This document shows positions 44,387-53,451 of a DNA stretch of 64,000 nucleotides, one piece after another (position 1 is the first letter of the stretch; every line of letters starts with the position of its first letter). The DNA is from Fibrella forsythiae (GTDB lineage Bacteria; Bacteroidota; Bacteroidia; Cytophagales; Spirosomataceae). Under the pieces are notes generated by a model. That model made no database searches. It worked only from the letters and a program-made list of their open reading frames with translations, and was not told where the DNA came from. Where the stretch lies: contig NZ_JAFMYW010000003.1 in NCBI RefSeq assembly GCF_017353175.1, positions 62,001 to 126,000 on the forward strand, given 5' to 3'. A program made the translations under genes and the position numbers.

Positions 44387-44980
44387 ATGAATACCGTTAT
44401 CATCAAATACAACGCGGGTAATGTGCAATCGGTAATGTACGCGCTCGATCGGATAGGGGTCAGCTACGAGCTAACCGACGATGAAGCCACTATTCGCGCG
44501 GCCGATAAGGTTATCTTTCCCGGTGTGGGTGAGGCGAGCACGGCCATGACCTACCTGCGCGAACGTGGCCTCGATACCCTCATCCCCAGCCTGAGGCAAC
44601 CCGTGCTGGGTACATGTGTGGGTATGCAACTGATGTGCCGGTATTCAGAAGAGAACGATACAACCTGCATGGGTATCTTCGATATCGACGTTCGGCGGTT
44701 CCCTGCGTCGGCGGGTAAGGTGCCGCATACTGGCTGGAATAATATTCATAGCCTGCGAGGCCCGCTGGTCGAAGGACTGACTGAACTGCCCGTTGATCCG
44801 TACGTCTATTTCGTGCATAGTTACGCCGCCGACGTTTGCCCTGACACAACGGCCGTCTGTGAGTATGGCCGGCCATTCAGCGCTATGCTACAGAAGAATA
44901 ATTTTTACGCTGCTCAATTCCATGCCGAAATCAGCGGCAATGTAGGGCAGCAGATCCTTGAAAATTTCTTAAAGATTTAA
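44387..44980 (+). CDS. hisH: Imidazole glycerol phosphate synthase, glutaminase subunit
   Basis: Class I glutaminase that supplies ammonia to HisF. The 197 residues have the nucleophile motif GTCVGMQLMC (Cys about 77), NIH and the catalytic His-Glu in QFHAEISG near 178-185. NYNAGNVQSV-type N terminus is normal (here IKYNAGNVQSV). It heads the his cluster in this window. Its start codon follows directly after the attenuator T-run. Confidence 0.96.
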   Translation: MNTVIIKYNAGNVQSVMYALDRIGVSYELTDDEATIRAADKVIFPGVGEASTAMTYLRERGLDTLIPSLRQPVLGTCVGMQLMCRYSEENDTTCMGIFDIDVRRFPASAGKVPHTGWNNIHSLRGPLVEGLTELPVDPYVYFVHSYAADVCPDTTAVCEYGRPFSAMLQKNNFYAAQFHAEISGNVGQQILENFLKI

Positions 44981-45058
44981 TGAGAACACAGAGCCGCAGC
45001 GTAACGTGTTGGTAACCGTAAAACTTCGTGTTTTCTGCGGCACTGTATTGTATAGAAT

Positions 45059-45781
45059 ATGCACATCATACCTGCTATTGATCTGATTGACGGGAAAGCG
45101 GTTCGGCTAACCCAGGGCGACTATGCCCAGAAAAAAGAATACAACGCCCGCCCGCTGGAAGTAGCGCAGCAGTTTGAAGACGCCGGCCTGACTCGCCTGC
45201 ATCTGGTTGATCTGGATGGCGCGAAGGAAAAACGGATCATCAATCATAAAGTGCTGGAGCTGATTGCTACGAAGACTAAGCTGCACATTGATTTCGGCGG
45301 CGGGGTGCAATCTGATGATGATCTCAGGATTGCGTTCGAGTGCGGCGCTAAGCAGGTGACTGGCGGTAGCATTGCCGTGAAGAACCCCGATATGTTTGAA
45401 CGGTGGCTGTCGCGGTTTGGCGCCGATGTGCTGATCCTGGGCGCTGATGCGAAAAATGAGAAAATTGCTGTGGGTGGATGGGAAGAAGCAACAACCATCT
45501 GGGTATATGATTTTGTGGATAACTGGGTGGATAAGGGGATAACCCATATAATCAGCACTGATGTGGCCAAAGACGGCCTCCTGCAAGGGCCTTCGTTCGA
45601 TCTGTACCGGAATCTCCAGGAACGTGCGCCCAACCTCAACATCGTTGCCAGCGGAGGTGTGAGCAATATGGGCGATATCGAGAAGCTGGCAGAGATGAAG
45701 CTCTTCGGCGTTATTGTCGGGAAAGCAATTTATGAGGGGCGGGTTACGCTGAACGAGTTGATGAAGTTCAATGAACAGTAA
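45059..45781 (+). CDS. hisA: Phosphoribosylformimino-5-aminoimidazole carboxamide ribotide isomerase
   Basis: Catalyses the Amadori-type isomerisation of ProFAR to PRFAR. The 240-residue beta/alpha barrel starts HIIPAIDLIDGKAVRL with catalytic Asp8, and has DFGGGVQSDDD, STDVAKDGLL with the second Asp, and IVASGGVSN phosphate-loop motifs. Its end overlaps the GNAT gene by 11 bases. An imperfect 12-bp inverted repeat (44988-44999 with 45035-45046) fills the gap before it. Confidence 0.97.
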   Translation: MHIIPAIDLIDGKAVRLTQGDYAQKKEYNARPLEVAQQFEDAGLTRLHLVDLDGAKEKRIINHKVLELIATKTKLHIDFGGGVQSDDDLRIAFECGAKQVTGGSIAVKNPDMFERWLSRFGADVLILGADAKNEKIAVGGWEEATTIWVYDFVDNWVDKGITHIISTDVAKDGLLQGPSFDLYRNLQERAPNLNIVASGGVSNMGDIEKLAEMKLFGVIVGKAIYEGRVTLNELMKFNEQ

Positions 45782-46193
45782 TATCACAATTAGCACTGAT
45801 AAAGCCCGGCTTGATGTAAGGCTGATCCACCAATTCCTGAGTCAGGAATCGTACTGGGCAACCAATATTCCTATCGAAACTGTGCAGCGGTCTATCGACA
45901 ATTCGCTCTGCTTCGGCCTATATGAGGATGCAAATCAGATCGGGTTTGCCCGTGTGATCACCGATCAGGCTACCTTTGCTTACCTGGCCGACGTATTCAT
46001 CCTGGCCGATTATCGGGGCCGGGGGTTCTCGAAACAACTGATCGCTGCTGTTTCGGCCTGGCCTGCGTTACAGGGTCTCCGCCGTTGGGTGCTGGTTACC
46101 CGCGATGCCCACGAGTTGTATACCCAATTTGGCTTCACCGCCCTCGATCAGCCCGAGCTGTTTATGCAGCGTAAGCGGGAAAAGCCTTATTAA
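45771..46193 (+). CDS. GNAT family N-acetyltransferase inside the his operon
   Basis: A 140-residue acetyl-CoA-dependent acetyltransferase. The acetyl-CoA loop is ADYRGRGFSKQLI (near 80-92), after the strand ATFAYLADVFI, and the C terminus has the common YTQFGFTAL pattern. It starts within the last codons of hisA and ends three bases before hisF, so translation is coupled. It is not part of the known histidine pathway. Possible roles (protein or metabolite acetylation) are unknown. Confidence 0.9.
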   Translation: MNSNITISTDKARLDVRLIHQFLSQESYWATNIPIETVQRSIDNSLCFGLYEDANQIGFARVITDQATFAYLADVFILADYRGRGFSKQLIAAVSAWPALQGLRRWVLVTRDAHELYTQFGFTALDQPELFMQRKREKPY

Positions 46194-46196
46194 TTT

Positions 46197-46958
46197 ATGC
46201 TGACAAAACGCATTATCCCCTGTCTTGATATCAAAGATGGGCGCACGGTGAAGGGTACCAATTTCGTAGACCTGCGCGATGCTGGCGACCCTGTTGAACT
46301 GGGTGCTATATATGCTGCGCAGGGAGCTGACGAACTGGTTTTCCTGGATATTACCGCCACCGTCGACGAACGTAAAACCCTGCTCGACCTGGTACGCCGG
46401 GTAGCCCACGCCGTAAATATTCCGTTTACGGTAGGTGGGGGCATCTCGTCTGTTGCCGACGTGTCGGCCTTGTTGAATGCGGGGGCCGATAAAGTTTCAA
46501 TCAATTCAGCAGCCGTACGCCGCCCCGAACTGATTAACGAACTAGCACTCGAATTTGGCAGCCAATGCGTTATTGTAGCCATCGATACCAGGTACGTTGA
46601 TGGGGCGCACATCGTGCATACGCATGGTGGGCGGCGACCAACTGAGCTGGGTACGTTGGCCTGGGCACGGGAAGTGGAGCAACGCGGGGCTGGCGAAATT
46701 TTACTGACGTCGATGGATACTGACGGCACCAAAGCGGGATTTGCCCTGGAGCTGACGGCAGCCGTATCCGGTGCGGCCAATATTCCAGTAATTGCCTCGG
46801 GGGGCGCTGGTACGATGGAGCACTTTACGGAAGTATTTACCACCGGGAAAGCCGATGCAGGACTGGCCGCCAGTATCTTTCATTTTAAAGAAATCGGTAT
46901 TCCTGATTTAAAGACGTACCTACACGGGAAAGGTATTTCGATGCGGTTAACGACCTAA
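46197..46958 (+). CDS. hisF: Imidazole glycerol phosphate synthase, cyclase subunit
   Basis: Forms imidazole glycerol phosphate and AICAR with ammonia from HisH. The 253-residue barrel starts [19 protein letters not shown] with the catalytic Asp11, and has [16 protein letters not shown]-type region near 130, [14 protein letters not shown] with the second Asp near 176, and [12 protein letters not shown]. Length is normal. It carries two octamer copies (46591 and 46650) in different frames. Confidence 0.97.
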   Translation: MLTKRIIPCLDIKDGRTVKGTNFVDLRDAGDPVELGAIYAAQGADELVFLDITATVDERKTLLDLVRRVAHAVNIPFTVGGGISSVADVSALLNAGADKVSINSAAVRRPELINELALEFGSQCVIVAIDTRYVDGAHIVHTHGGRRPTELGTLAWAREVEQRGAGEILLTSMDTDGTKAGFALELTAAVSGAANIPVIASGGAGTMEHFTEVFTTGKADAGLAASIFHFKEIGIPDLKTYLHGKGISMRLTT

Positions 46959-46973
46959 TGACTATAACTGACC

Positions 46974-47576
46974 ATGACTATTAATTTCAATAAATCGCCC
47001 GATGGGCTGGTGCCTGCCGTGATTCAGGACGCTGAAACAGGCAAAGTGCTGATGCTGGGCTACATGAATGAAGAAGCCTACCAGAAAACGCAAGCCGAAG
47101 GGATCGTCACGTTTTTCAGCCGTAGCAAACAGCGCCTCTGGACCAAAGGCGAAACGTCCAGCAATTTTTTACACGTAAAACAGATGCTCGTTGACTGCGA
47201 CGGCGACACGCTGCTGATCAAAGCCAGCCCCGATGGGCCAACTTGCCACACGGGCGCGGATACGTGTTTTGAAGAGGTGAACACAGGCAAAGGGCAATTC
47301 CTGAATTACCTACAGGGAATCATTCACGATCGACGGGTCAATCCGTCTGACGCATCGTATACAGCCTCGCTGTTTAAAAAGGGTGTGAATAAGATTGCCC
47401 AGAAGGTTGGTGAAGAGGCCGTTGAACTGGTCATTGAAGCGAAAGACAATAACGATGACCTGTTTCGGGGCGAAGCCGCCGATCTGATGTTCCATTTTCT
47501 GGTCTTGCTGGAACAGAAAAACATGAGTCTGGATGATATTATTGCCGTACTTCAACAGCGGCACGACAAACAATAG
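46974..47576 (+). CDS. hisIE: Bifunctional phosphoribosyl-AMP cyclohydrolase / phosphoribosyl-ATP pyrophosphatase
   Basis: Two successive early steps of histidine synthesis in one 200-residue chain. The HisI half (about 1-110) has QDAETGKVLMLGYMNEEA, WTKGETSSNFLHV and zinc Cys in DCDGDTLL / GPTCHTGADTC. The HisE half (about 115-200) has SYTASLFKKGVNKIAQKVGEEAVEL and the acidic DLLRGEAADLMFH-like segment. The last his gene of the cluster here; hisG, hisD, hisC and hisB are not in the window. Confidence 0.96.
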   Translation: MTINFNKSPDGLVPAVIQDAETGKVLMLGYMNEEAYQKTQAEGIVTFFSRSKQRLWTKGETSSNFLHVKQMLVDCDGDTLLIKASPDGPTCHTGADTCFEEVNTGKGQFLNYLQGIIHDRRVNPSDASYTASLFKKGVNKIAQKVGEEAVELVIEAKDNNDDLFRGEAADLMFHFLVLLEQKNMSLDDIIAVLQQRHDKQ

Positions 47577-47649
47577 GCCAACGTCTGCGGTTTGACAGCT
47601 AAGTTTCTGTATCTCTTTCACTCACTAACCCCCAAACCGCAAACACACT

Positions 47650-47988
47650 ATGGGTATTCTTATCCGCATCTTGATCAGTGCAGTGGCCGTTTACATCGCC
47701 AGTATCTTCGTCCCCGGTATCAGAGTATCTGGTGGCCCCACAACGTACCTGATTGTGGCCATTGTGCTGGGGCTTTTGAATGCCTTTGTAAAGCCCATTC
47801 TTACTATCCTGACCATTCCGATCACGATCATTACGCTCGGTCTGTTCCTGATCGTTCTGAACGTATTGATGGTTTACCTGACGGCCAATCTGGTCAGCGG
47901 CTTTGCTGTTAGTGGCTTTATTGCAGCTCTTCTATTCAGCCTTGTTGTCTCAATCGTGACCTGGCTCATCGATACAATTGTGAACTAG
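47650..47988 (+). CDS. Phage holin family / DUF360-type membrane protein
   Basis: 112 residues with four hydrophobic segments (about 4-24, 32-50, 55-82 and 88-110). It fits the Phage_holin_4_2 / YvlD family of small integral membrane proteins. The segments TYLIVAIVLGLLNAFVKPI and TIPITIITLGLFLIVLNVLMVYL are typical. Despite the family name there is no other phage gene near, so it is a normal chromosomal member of unknown role. A strong terminator follows. Confidence 0.85.
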   Translation: MGILIRILISAVAVYIASIFVPGIRVSGGPTTYLIVAIVLGLLNAFVKPILTILTIPITIITLGLFLIVLNVLMVYLTANLVSGFAVSGFIAALLFSLVVSIVTWLIDTIVN

Positions 47989-48008
47989 AGTTCATTCGAT
48001 CTTTTGAT

Positions 48009-48044
48009 AAAAAGGGCTCGATTCATGTGAATCGAGCCCTTTTT
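48009..48044. terminator. Strong bidirectional terminator
   Basis: A perfect 17-bp stem (48009-48025 with 48028-48044) with A5 and T5 flanks. It lies between the holin-like gene and the converging dihydroorotase gene. Confidence 0.9.
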
Positions 48045-48100
48045 AGTTGGTTATCGGCGTAGCCTCCTTTTAGGGCGGGGGGCTACGCCGATAACCAACT
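48045..48100. repeat. Second hairpin directly after the terminator
   Basis: A perfect 20-bp inverted repeat (48045-48064 with 48081-48100) that starts on the base after the terminator. Its spacer is TCCTTTTAGGGCGGGG. An octamer copy starts at 48109. Confidence 0.88.
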
Positions 48101-48115
48101 GAAGAAGCAACGTAC

Positions 48116-49453
48116 CTAACGCGAAAACGCCAGCCGTTGACCGGCCTTTTCTGCCTGAAACTGGCCGTCTTCGTAGACTAACTCGCCCGAAACAAAAGTA
48201 TGGGTGATGCGATGGCTGAAGGTTTCGCCCAGCAGCGGCGACCAACCACACTGATACAGGATAGATTCGGCCGTAACTGTCGTTTGCTGCGTTGGGTCAA
48301 CCAGCACTAAATCGGCCCAGTAGCCTTCACGAACGTACCCACGACGGTCAATCTGGAAGCAGTCTGCAGGGGCGTGGGCCATTTTTTGAACCACTTTTTC
48401 GAGTGGTAATTTTCCCTGTTTCGCGTATTCCAGCATCAACAATAACGGGTGTTGCACCAGCGGCAATCCTGATGGTGCCTGCCAGTAGGGCTGCTGCTTT
48501 TCGTTCCAGGTGTGCGGGGCATGGTCGGTAGCAATAATATCGAGGCGATCGTCGAGCAGGGCTTGCCAGAGTGCATCACGGTGGTGAGGTGCTTTTACGG
48601 CCGGATTGCACTTGATCTGATTCCCGAGCCGGTCGTAATCATCGGCTGTGAAATGCAGGTGATGCACGCAAACTTCGGCTGTAATCCGTTTTTGCGCCAG
48701 CGGAATATCGTTTCGGAACAGACCCAACTCATCGGCTGTGGTGAGGTGCAGAATATGTAATCGGGTGTTGTGTTTTTTGGCGAGCTCAACCGCCATTGAT
48801 GAGGAGATCAGGCAGGCTTGCTCATCACGGACGAGCGGGTGAATCCAGGCTGGGGCATTGTCGCCGTACTCCACTTTGTACCGTTCGGCATTAGCGCGAA
48901 CGGTGGCTTCGTCTTCGCAATGGGTGGCAATGAGCATGGGGCATTCGCGAAAGAGCGCGTCAAGTGTTTGCTCATTATCCACCAGCATATTGCCCGTCGA
49001 CGAACCCATAAATACCTTGATGCCGCAAACGGCCTTGGCGTCGGTGCGTAACACCTCGTCGAGATTATTGTTCGAGGCGCCCATGAAAAACGAATAGTTG
49101 CCGAAAGCTGTTGCGGCGGCAATGTCGTATTTGTCCTGCAATAGTCGCTGCGTCAGGGCGTTGGGCGTGGTGTTGGGCATTTCCATGAAGGTGGTCACCC
49201 CACCAGCAACACCCGCCCGCGACTCGCTCCGGATGGTGGCTTTGTGCGTTAAACCCGGCTCACGGAAATGCACCTGATCGTCAATGACGCCGGGCAACAG
49301 ATACTGGCCAGCGGCGTCAATAACCTGATCGCCGGGCTTAGCTGAAACGTGTTGGCCTACTTCGGTGATGAAGCCATGCTCAATACGAAGATCAGCGGGC
49401 TGAATTTGCCCCTCGTTGATGAGTTGGGCATTGAGAATACGAAAAGCGGGCAT
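48116..49453 (-). CDS. pyrC: Dihydroorotase-type amidohydrolase
   Basis: Closes carbamoyl-aspartate to dihydroorotate in pyrimidine synthesis. The 445-residue protein (starting MPAFRILNAQLIN at 49453; the frame is open further upstream) has the metal motif DDQVHFREPGLTHK, the IKVFMGSSTGN segment, His pairs near HCEDEATVRA and HILHLTTA, and the late IATDHAPHTW Asp. The C terminus is that of class I dihydroorotases. Allantoinase or hydantoinase activity is a weaker alternative. It is downstream of hemB on the minus strand. Confidence 0.88.
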   Translation of the reverse strand: MPAFRILNAQLINEGQIQPADLRIEHGFITEVGQHVSAKPGDQVIDAAGQYLLPGVIDDQVHFREPGLTHKATIRSESRAGVAGGVTTFMEMPNTTPNALTQRLLQDKYDIAAATAFGNYSFFMGASNNNLDEVLRTDAKAVCGIKVFMGSSTGNMLVDNEQTLDALFRECPMLIATHCEDEATVRANAERYKVEYGDNAPAWIHPLVRDEQACLISSSMAVELAKKHNTRLHILHLTTADELGLFRNDIPLAQKRITAEVCVHHLHFTADDYDRLGNQIKCNPAVKAPHHRDALWQALLDDRLDIIATDHAPHTWNEKQQPYWQAPSGLPLVQHPLLLMLEYAKQGKLPLEKVVQKMAHAPADCFQIDRRGYVREGYWADLVLVDPTQQTTVTAESILYQCGWSPLLGETFSHRITHTFVSGELVYEDGQFQAEKAGQRLAFSR

Positions 49454-49548
49454 AAGCGGAAAATCTGTCGGGGTAGGGTAAGCTCCCACCCTTTGGTCTG
49501 GGTACGTCTGCAAAAGTAAACGCTCCCCAACTGAAGTCCACGCTGTTT

Positions 49549-50523
49549 TTACTTGATCAGTGCCGCTGCTTCTTTGGCGAAATAGGTAAGAATAACGTCG
49601 GCCCCAGCGCGTTTGATGGCCATTAAGGATTCCATCATGGCACGTTCACCATCTAGCCAGCCGTTCTGGGCGGCGGCTTTAATCATGGCATATTCACCGC
49701 TGACATTATAAGCGGCGATGGGCAGATTGCTGTTCTGGCGTAGCAGGCTAATAATGTCCAGATAGGCCAGCGCCGGTTTCACCATCAGCATATCGGCGCC
49801 CTCAATCGTATCCAGTTCGGCTTCAATCAGCGCTTCGCGGCGATTGGCCGGGTTCATCTGGTACGTTTTCTTATCGCCGAATTTTGGGGCTGAATCCAGC
49901 GCGTCGCGGAAAGGGCCGTAGAAAGCGGAGGCATACTTGGCGCAGTACGACATAATGGCCACGTTATGAAAACCAGCGCTGTCTAATGCCTGCCGCAGAT
50001 AGGCAACCCGGCCGTCCATCATGTCGGAAGGACCAACAATGTCAGCACCAGCCTGGGCCTGGGCAACGGCCATACGGCCAAGTACCTCCAGGGTTTCGTC
50101 GTTCAGAATATGTCCGTTCTCGACAATGCCATCGTGCCCGTCTGAACTGTAGGGGTCCATGGCCACGTCGGTCATGACCATGGCTTCGGGGTACTTCTCT
50201 TTGATGGCGCGCACCGTTTGCAGATACAGCCCGTCGGGGTTGTGGCTTTCGGTAGCATACTTGTCTTTTTTCGACTCCGGTAGATTCGGGAACAAATCGA
50301 AGGTGGTGATACCCAGATCAAGGCAGCGGCCAATTTCGTCGAGCAGTAAATCCTGCGAATAGCGGTAAATGCCGGGCATCGAACTCACCTCGGAACGTAC
50401 CTGCCGGCCTTCGAGGATGAACACCGGAAAAATGAAATCAGACGCGTGCAGACGGGTTTCCTGCACCATGTCGCGAATAGCTGCCGACTGACGATTGCGG
50501 CGGGGACGACGGATTATATTCAT
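49549..50523 (-). CDS. hemB: Porphobilinogen synthase
   Basis: Condenses two 5-aminolevulinates to porphobilinogen in heme synthesis. 324 residues. The Schiff-base lysines are in SYCAKYASAFYGPFRDA (about 190-206) and MVKPALAYLDII (about 246-257), and the metal-region motif is MTDVAMDPYSSDGHDG, which lacks the zinc cysteines and so fits a Mg-type enzyme. The start MNIIRRPRRNRQ is followed by the typical ETRLHASDFIFPVF. Confidence 0.96.
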   Translation of the reverse strand: MNIIRRPRRNRQSAAIRDMVQETRLHASDFIFPVFILEGRQVRSEVSSMPGIYRYSQDLLLDEIGRCLDLGITTFDLFPNLPESKKDKYATESHNPDGLYLQTVRAIKEKYPEAMVMTDVAMDPYSSDGHDGIVENGHILNDETLEVLGRMAVAQAQAGADIVGPSDMMDGRVAYLRQALDSAGFHNVAIMSYCAKYASAFYGPFRDALDSAPKFGDKKTYQMNPANRREALIEAELDTIEGADMLMVKPALAYLDIISLLRQNSNLPIAAYNVSGEYAMIKAAAQNGWLDGERAMMESLMAIKRAGADVILTYFAKEAAALIK

Positions 50524-50536
50524 AGCTAGTAAACTC

Positions 50537-51223
50537 TTACGCTACCAATTTAAATCCTTCGCCGTGCACATTTACGAGCTGTACGGATGGGTCATCCTTG
50601 AGGTATTTGCGGAGCTTTGTGATGTATACGTCCATGCTGCGGGCATTGAAATAGGAGTCATCTCCCCATACTACTTTCAAGGCAAAACTGCGCCCCAGTG
50701 GCTGGTTCAGGTTCTGCGCCAGCAACTTAAGCAGCTCAGATTCTTTGCTGGTCAGGCGTTGGCCGGTGGTTTCGTTGTGCCTGAGAAGCAACTGATGCGG
50801 GTAATCGAAACGGAACATGCCGATCTGATAGGTCGTTGTTTCGGGCTGTGTGTCGGCTCCCTGATATCGCCGCAGAATAGCCTGAATCCTGAGCAACAGT
50901 TCCTCCATATTGAAGGGTTTGGTGATGTAATCGTCGGCCCCGAGGCGCAGTCCCTGAATGGTATCTTCCTGCATCGACTTCGCCGTCAGGAAGATGATCG
51001 GTACGTCGCGCCCGTTCATTCGGATCTCTTTGGCAAGCGTGAAGCCATCTTTCTTCGGCATCATCACGTCCAGAATACAGAGGTCATATTGCCCGGTCAT
51101 GAATTGCTGCAACCCAGCATTACCGTCGGTAGCGCGGTCGGTGGAGTAGCCTTTCAACGTCAGATATTCCTGCGTGAGCTGGCCAAGATTCGGATCGTCT
51201 TCAACGAGTAGGATAGAAGGCAT
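50537..51223 (-). CDS. OmpR-type response regulator
   Basis: 228 residues. The receiver domain has the acidic pocket near the N terminus (LLVEDD), the phospho-acceptor Asp in LCILDVMMPKKDG (about residue 52) and the Lys in YITKPFNMEE (about 102). The C-terminal winged helix (RLTSKESELLKLLAQNL, MDVYITKLRKYL) binds DNA. Cotranscribed with the histidine kinase, which lies upstream across an inverted repeat. Output genes are unknown; hemB follows 13 bases away and might share the transcript. Confidence 0.95.
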   Translation of the reverse strand: MPSILLVEDDPNLGQLTQEYLTLKGYSTDRATDGNAGLQQFMTGQYDLCILDVMMPKKDGFTLAKEIRMNGRDVPIIFLTAKSMQEDTIQGLRLGADDYITKPFNMEELLLRIQAILRRYQGADTQPETTTYQIGMFRFDYPHQLLLRHNETTGQRLTSKESELLKLLAQNLNQPLGRSFALKVVWGDDSYFNARSMDVYITKLRKYLKDDPSVQLVNVHGEGFKLVA

Positions 51224-51234
51224 AGGAGAGTTAA

Positions 51235-51322
51235 GAGTTAAGAATTACGAGTTAATAGTTGCGTTGCTCTAGTACCCGCTAGTGATTTATCAGCGCAACT
51301 GTTAACTCCTAATTCTTAACTC
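51235..51322. repeat. 29-bp inverted repeat between the histidine kinase and its response regulator
   Basis: Positions 51235-51263 pair with 51294-51322 with two mismatches. The right arm contains the stop codon of the kinase (51316-51318). The structure could set a kinase-to-regulator expression ratio. Confidence 0.85.
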
Positions 51323-53295
51323 ACATTTGGTATAACAAGTTGAAATTCACTGCCTTTGCCGGGGGTGCTGGTCACGGTGATCTGGCCCTGATGTTCTTCC
51401 GCCATTTTCTTAACGTAACTCAGGCCCAGGCCGAAGCCCTTGACGTCGTGGCGATTCCCCGTTGGAACACGATAAAATGTTTCGAAAATACGGTTCAGCT
51501 GTTCTTTTGTCATGCCCAGCCCTTCATCGGCTACGGCAATATCTACGGCAGCTTTACCATTGGGCAGTGTTGTATTGGTTGTGCGAATGCGAATGGCAAC
51601 GTGATCGGGCGAATACTTAATGGCGTTGTCGATGAGGTTGTAGAGCATGTTGGTCAGGTGTACTTCGTCGGCGAGCACAGTCTCGTTCGTTGCGTCGAAA
51701 TCCATGTCCAGCTCACCTTGCCGCTGCTCGATCGACAGGCTCATGGTGTTCAGTACTTTCTCGATCACGTCATGCACATTCACGGGCGTCAGGGCCAGTT
51801 TTACTTCGCCTTTGTCCAGCAACGCCATTTGCAGCACTTTTTCCACGTGCGACCCCAGCCGCTGATTTTCGTCGCGAATGATACTAACGTATCTGGACAG
51901 GCGATCGGTCAATCCGTTTGTCGTCGTAGATGACCCACCCCCGCCGACCAGCACCGGCGCATTGCTGGTTGATAGCTGATCGCGCGCCATCTCAACGGCC
52001 AGTCCGATAGTCGAAATGGGCGTTTTGAACTCGTGGGTCATGTTATTGATGAAGTCGTTCTTGATGTCGGCCATTTTTTTCTGCCGGAGAATCGTCGTGA
52101 TGGCCACGTAGAAACAACCCATGATTACCAGAATCAGTATGGCCGATCCCGCCAGCGTGGCGGTCATTCGGCTGAGGATGAAAGCGCGCTGATCGGGGAA
52201 GAACAGGTAAACGTAGTTGCCCGTTTCCAGGATATTATTGGGAAACAACGCGGCCTTGTACGTCGACTCCTCGAACTGTTGTTGAAGCGTGGCCCGGCTC
52301 GAAACAGGCATGTTCCCCAGTGTTAGGCCAGTAGACGTAAACAGCAGCCCACCCTGTTGCTGACTTCGCACGGCATAATCGAACGGGATGTTAATACCCC
52401 GCTCACTCAGGGCCTCGCGAAGCAGCGTATCCAGCATAAACCGGTTGACACGCTCGGTTAGTGGCCGGTCTGACATCAGCACACCCCGGAAAATGTCTTT
52501 AATCGTTTCCGACTGGTCGGTAACGGAAGTGCCGCTCCCTGGCCGATTGCTGAGGTTCGTCTGTAATGGCACAGCGGCTGTTCTGGCCGCCGCATAATCA
52601 GGCCGTTTCTGCCGCGCTTTGCTGGCTCTCAAAGGGCTGGCCGAAGGGGTGTAGGTACGTTGCTGGCGCGATCTGGGTGTAGACAACGACACGGAGTCGG
52701 GTACCACCAGACCCGACGACGAACGGAGCACTTCGTTGATGTGACTCTGAAGTACCTGATCGATCCAGCGGCCAAAACGTTCTTGCTGAATAAGTTGCGC
52801 TTCCAGATCACCTGCCGCAATAAGTTCATCCTGTTGTTTGTAAAATTCATCCACCGTTCGGAGTTGCTCCGGCGTCAGCGAGCGCTGAATTGGCTGGAGG
52901 GCATCCATCTGAATGGTAACCGTACCCGGGATGCCTTCTTCCAACTGATGCATTGTTGAGGTCTGAGGCGCCTGCTGCCGGCGGTGGGTTGGCTGTTGGC
53001 CTGGCATCCGGGTATGCTTTGCTGGCTGGCTGGCTACGGCCAGGTTATGGCCCTTGCCAATAGCCATTAGTTGCTGTTGCTGTTGTTGGGCCGCCAGCCG
53101 ATGCCGGACCTGATACTGTGTTTCCTGCCGTTCAAGGCTGCTAACGACCTCCTGGAGGGCATCGGTAACTTTATAGTCGAATTGTTCTTTTTGTAAATGC
53201 AGGGCGTTGCTGATCCAGTAGAGTTGAAACCCTACTAAACCCAACAGCCCCAGGGCCATCGAAAGAACAATCCAGCGAATCTGTTTCGTTGACAT
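51316..53295 (-). CDS. Sensor histidine kinase
   Basis: 659 residues. Membrane helix 1 at about 8-28, a long periplasmic part of about 350 residues (with a run of glutamines near 71-75), helix 2 near 385-405 (SAILILVIMGCFYVAI), then the H-box THEFKTPISTIGLAVEMA (His near 427), and a HATPase_c domain with DNAIKYSP, DEGLGMTKEQLN and GFGLGLSYVKKM. The periplasmic domain matches no family by eye. It forms the pair with the following response regulator. It is divergent from the secreted T9SS-like gene, 156 bases away. Confidence 0.94.
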   Translation of the reverse strand: MSTKQIRWIVLSMALGLLGLVGFQLYWISNALHLQKEQFDYKVTDALQEVVSSLERQETQYQVRHRLAAQQQQQQLMAIGKGHNLAVASQPAKHTRMPGQQPTHRRQQAPQTSTMHQLEEGIPGTVTIQMDALQPIQRSLTPEQLRTVDEFYKQQDELIAAGDLEAQLIQQERFGRWIDQVLQSHINEVLRSSSGLVVPDSVSLSTPRSRQQRTYTPSASPLRASKARQKRPDYAAARTAAVPLQTNLSNRPGSGTSVTDQSETIKDIFRGVLMSDRPLTERVNRFMLDTLLREALSERGINIPFDYAVRSQQQGGLLFTSTGLTLGNMPVSSRATLQQQFEESTYKAALFPNNILETGNYVYLFFPDQRAFILSRMTATLAGSAILILVIMGCFYVAITTILRQKKMADIKNDFINNMTHEFKTPISTIGLAVEMARDQLSTSNAPVLVGGGGSSTTTNGLTDRLSRYVSIIRDENQRLGSHVEKVLQMALLDKGEVKLALTPVNVHDVIEKVLNTMSLSIEQRQGELDMDFDATNETVLADEVHLTNMLYNLIDNAIKYSPDHVAIRIRTTNTTLPNGKAAVDIAVADEGLGMTKEQLNRIFETFYRVPTGNRHDVKGFGLGLSYVKKMAEEHQGQITVTSTPGKGSEFQLVIPNVS

Positions 53296-53451
53296 TAAAT
53301 TTAAAGAAATCGGTGCAACGCGGTGGCGCAGCGGCTCGTCTATACAAAGTACGCGCCTAACCCCGATGCGCTTATCGACTTAACAACTTTTAACAGGCAA
53401 CATACCAGCGGCTTAACCTTCGGGCAGAAACCGCTGCAAACAACGCTAACC

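Noticed and set aside
44580-44876. Minus-strand frame inside hisH
   Set aside because: Antisense shadow of a gene with clear catalytic motifs.
47650-47988. Phage origin of the holin-like gene
   Set aside because: The family name is historical; no other phage gene, integrase or att-like repeat is near.
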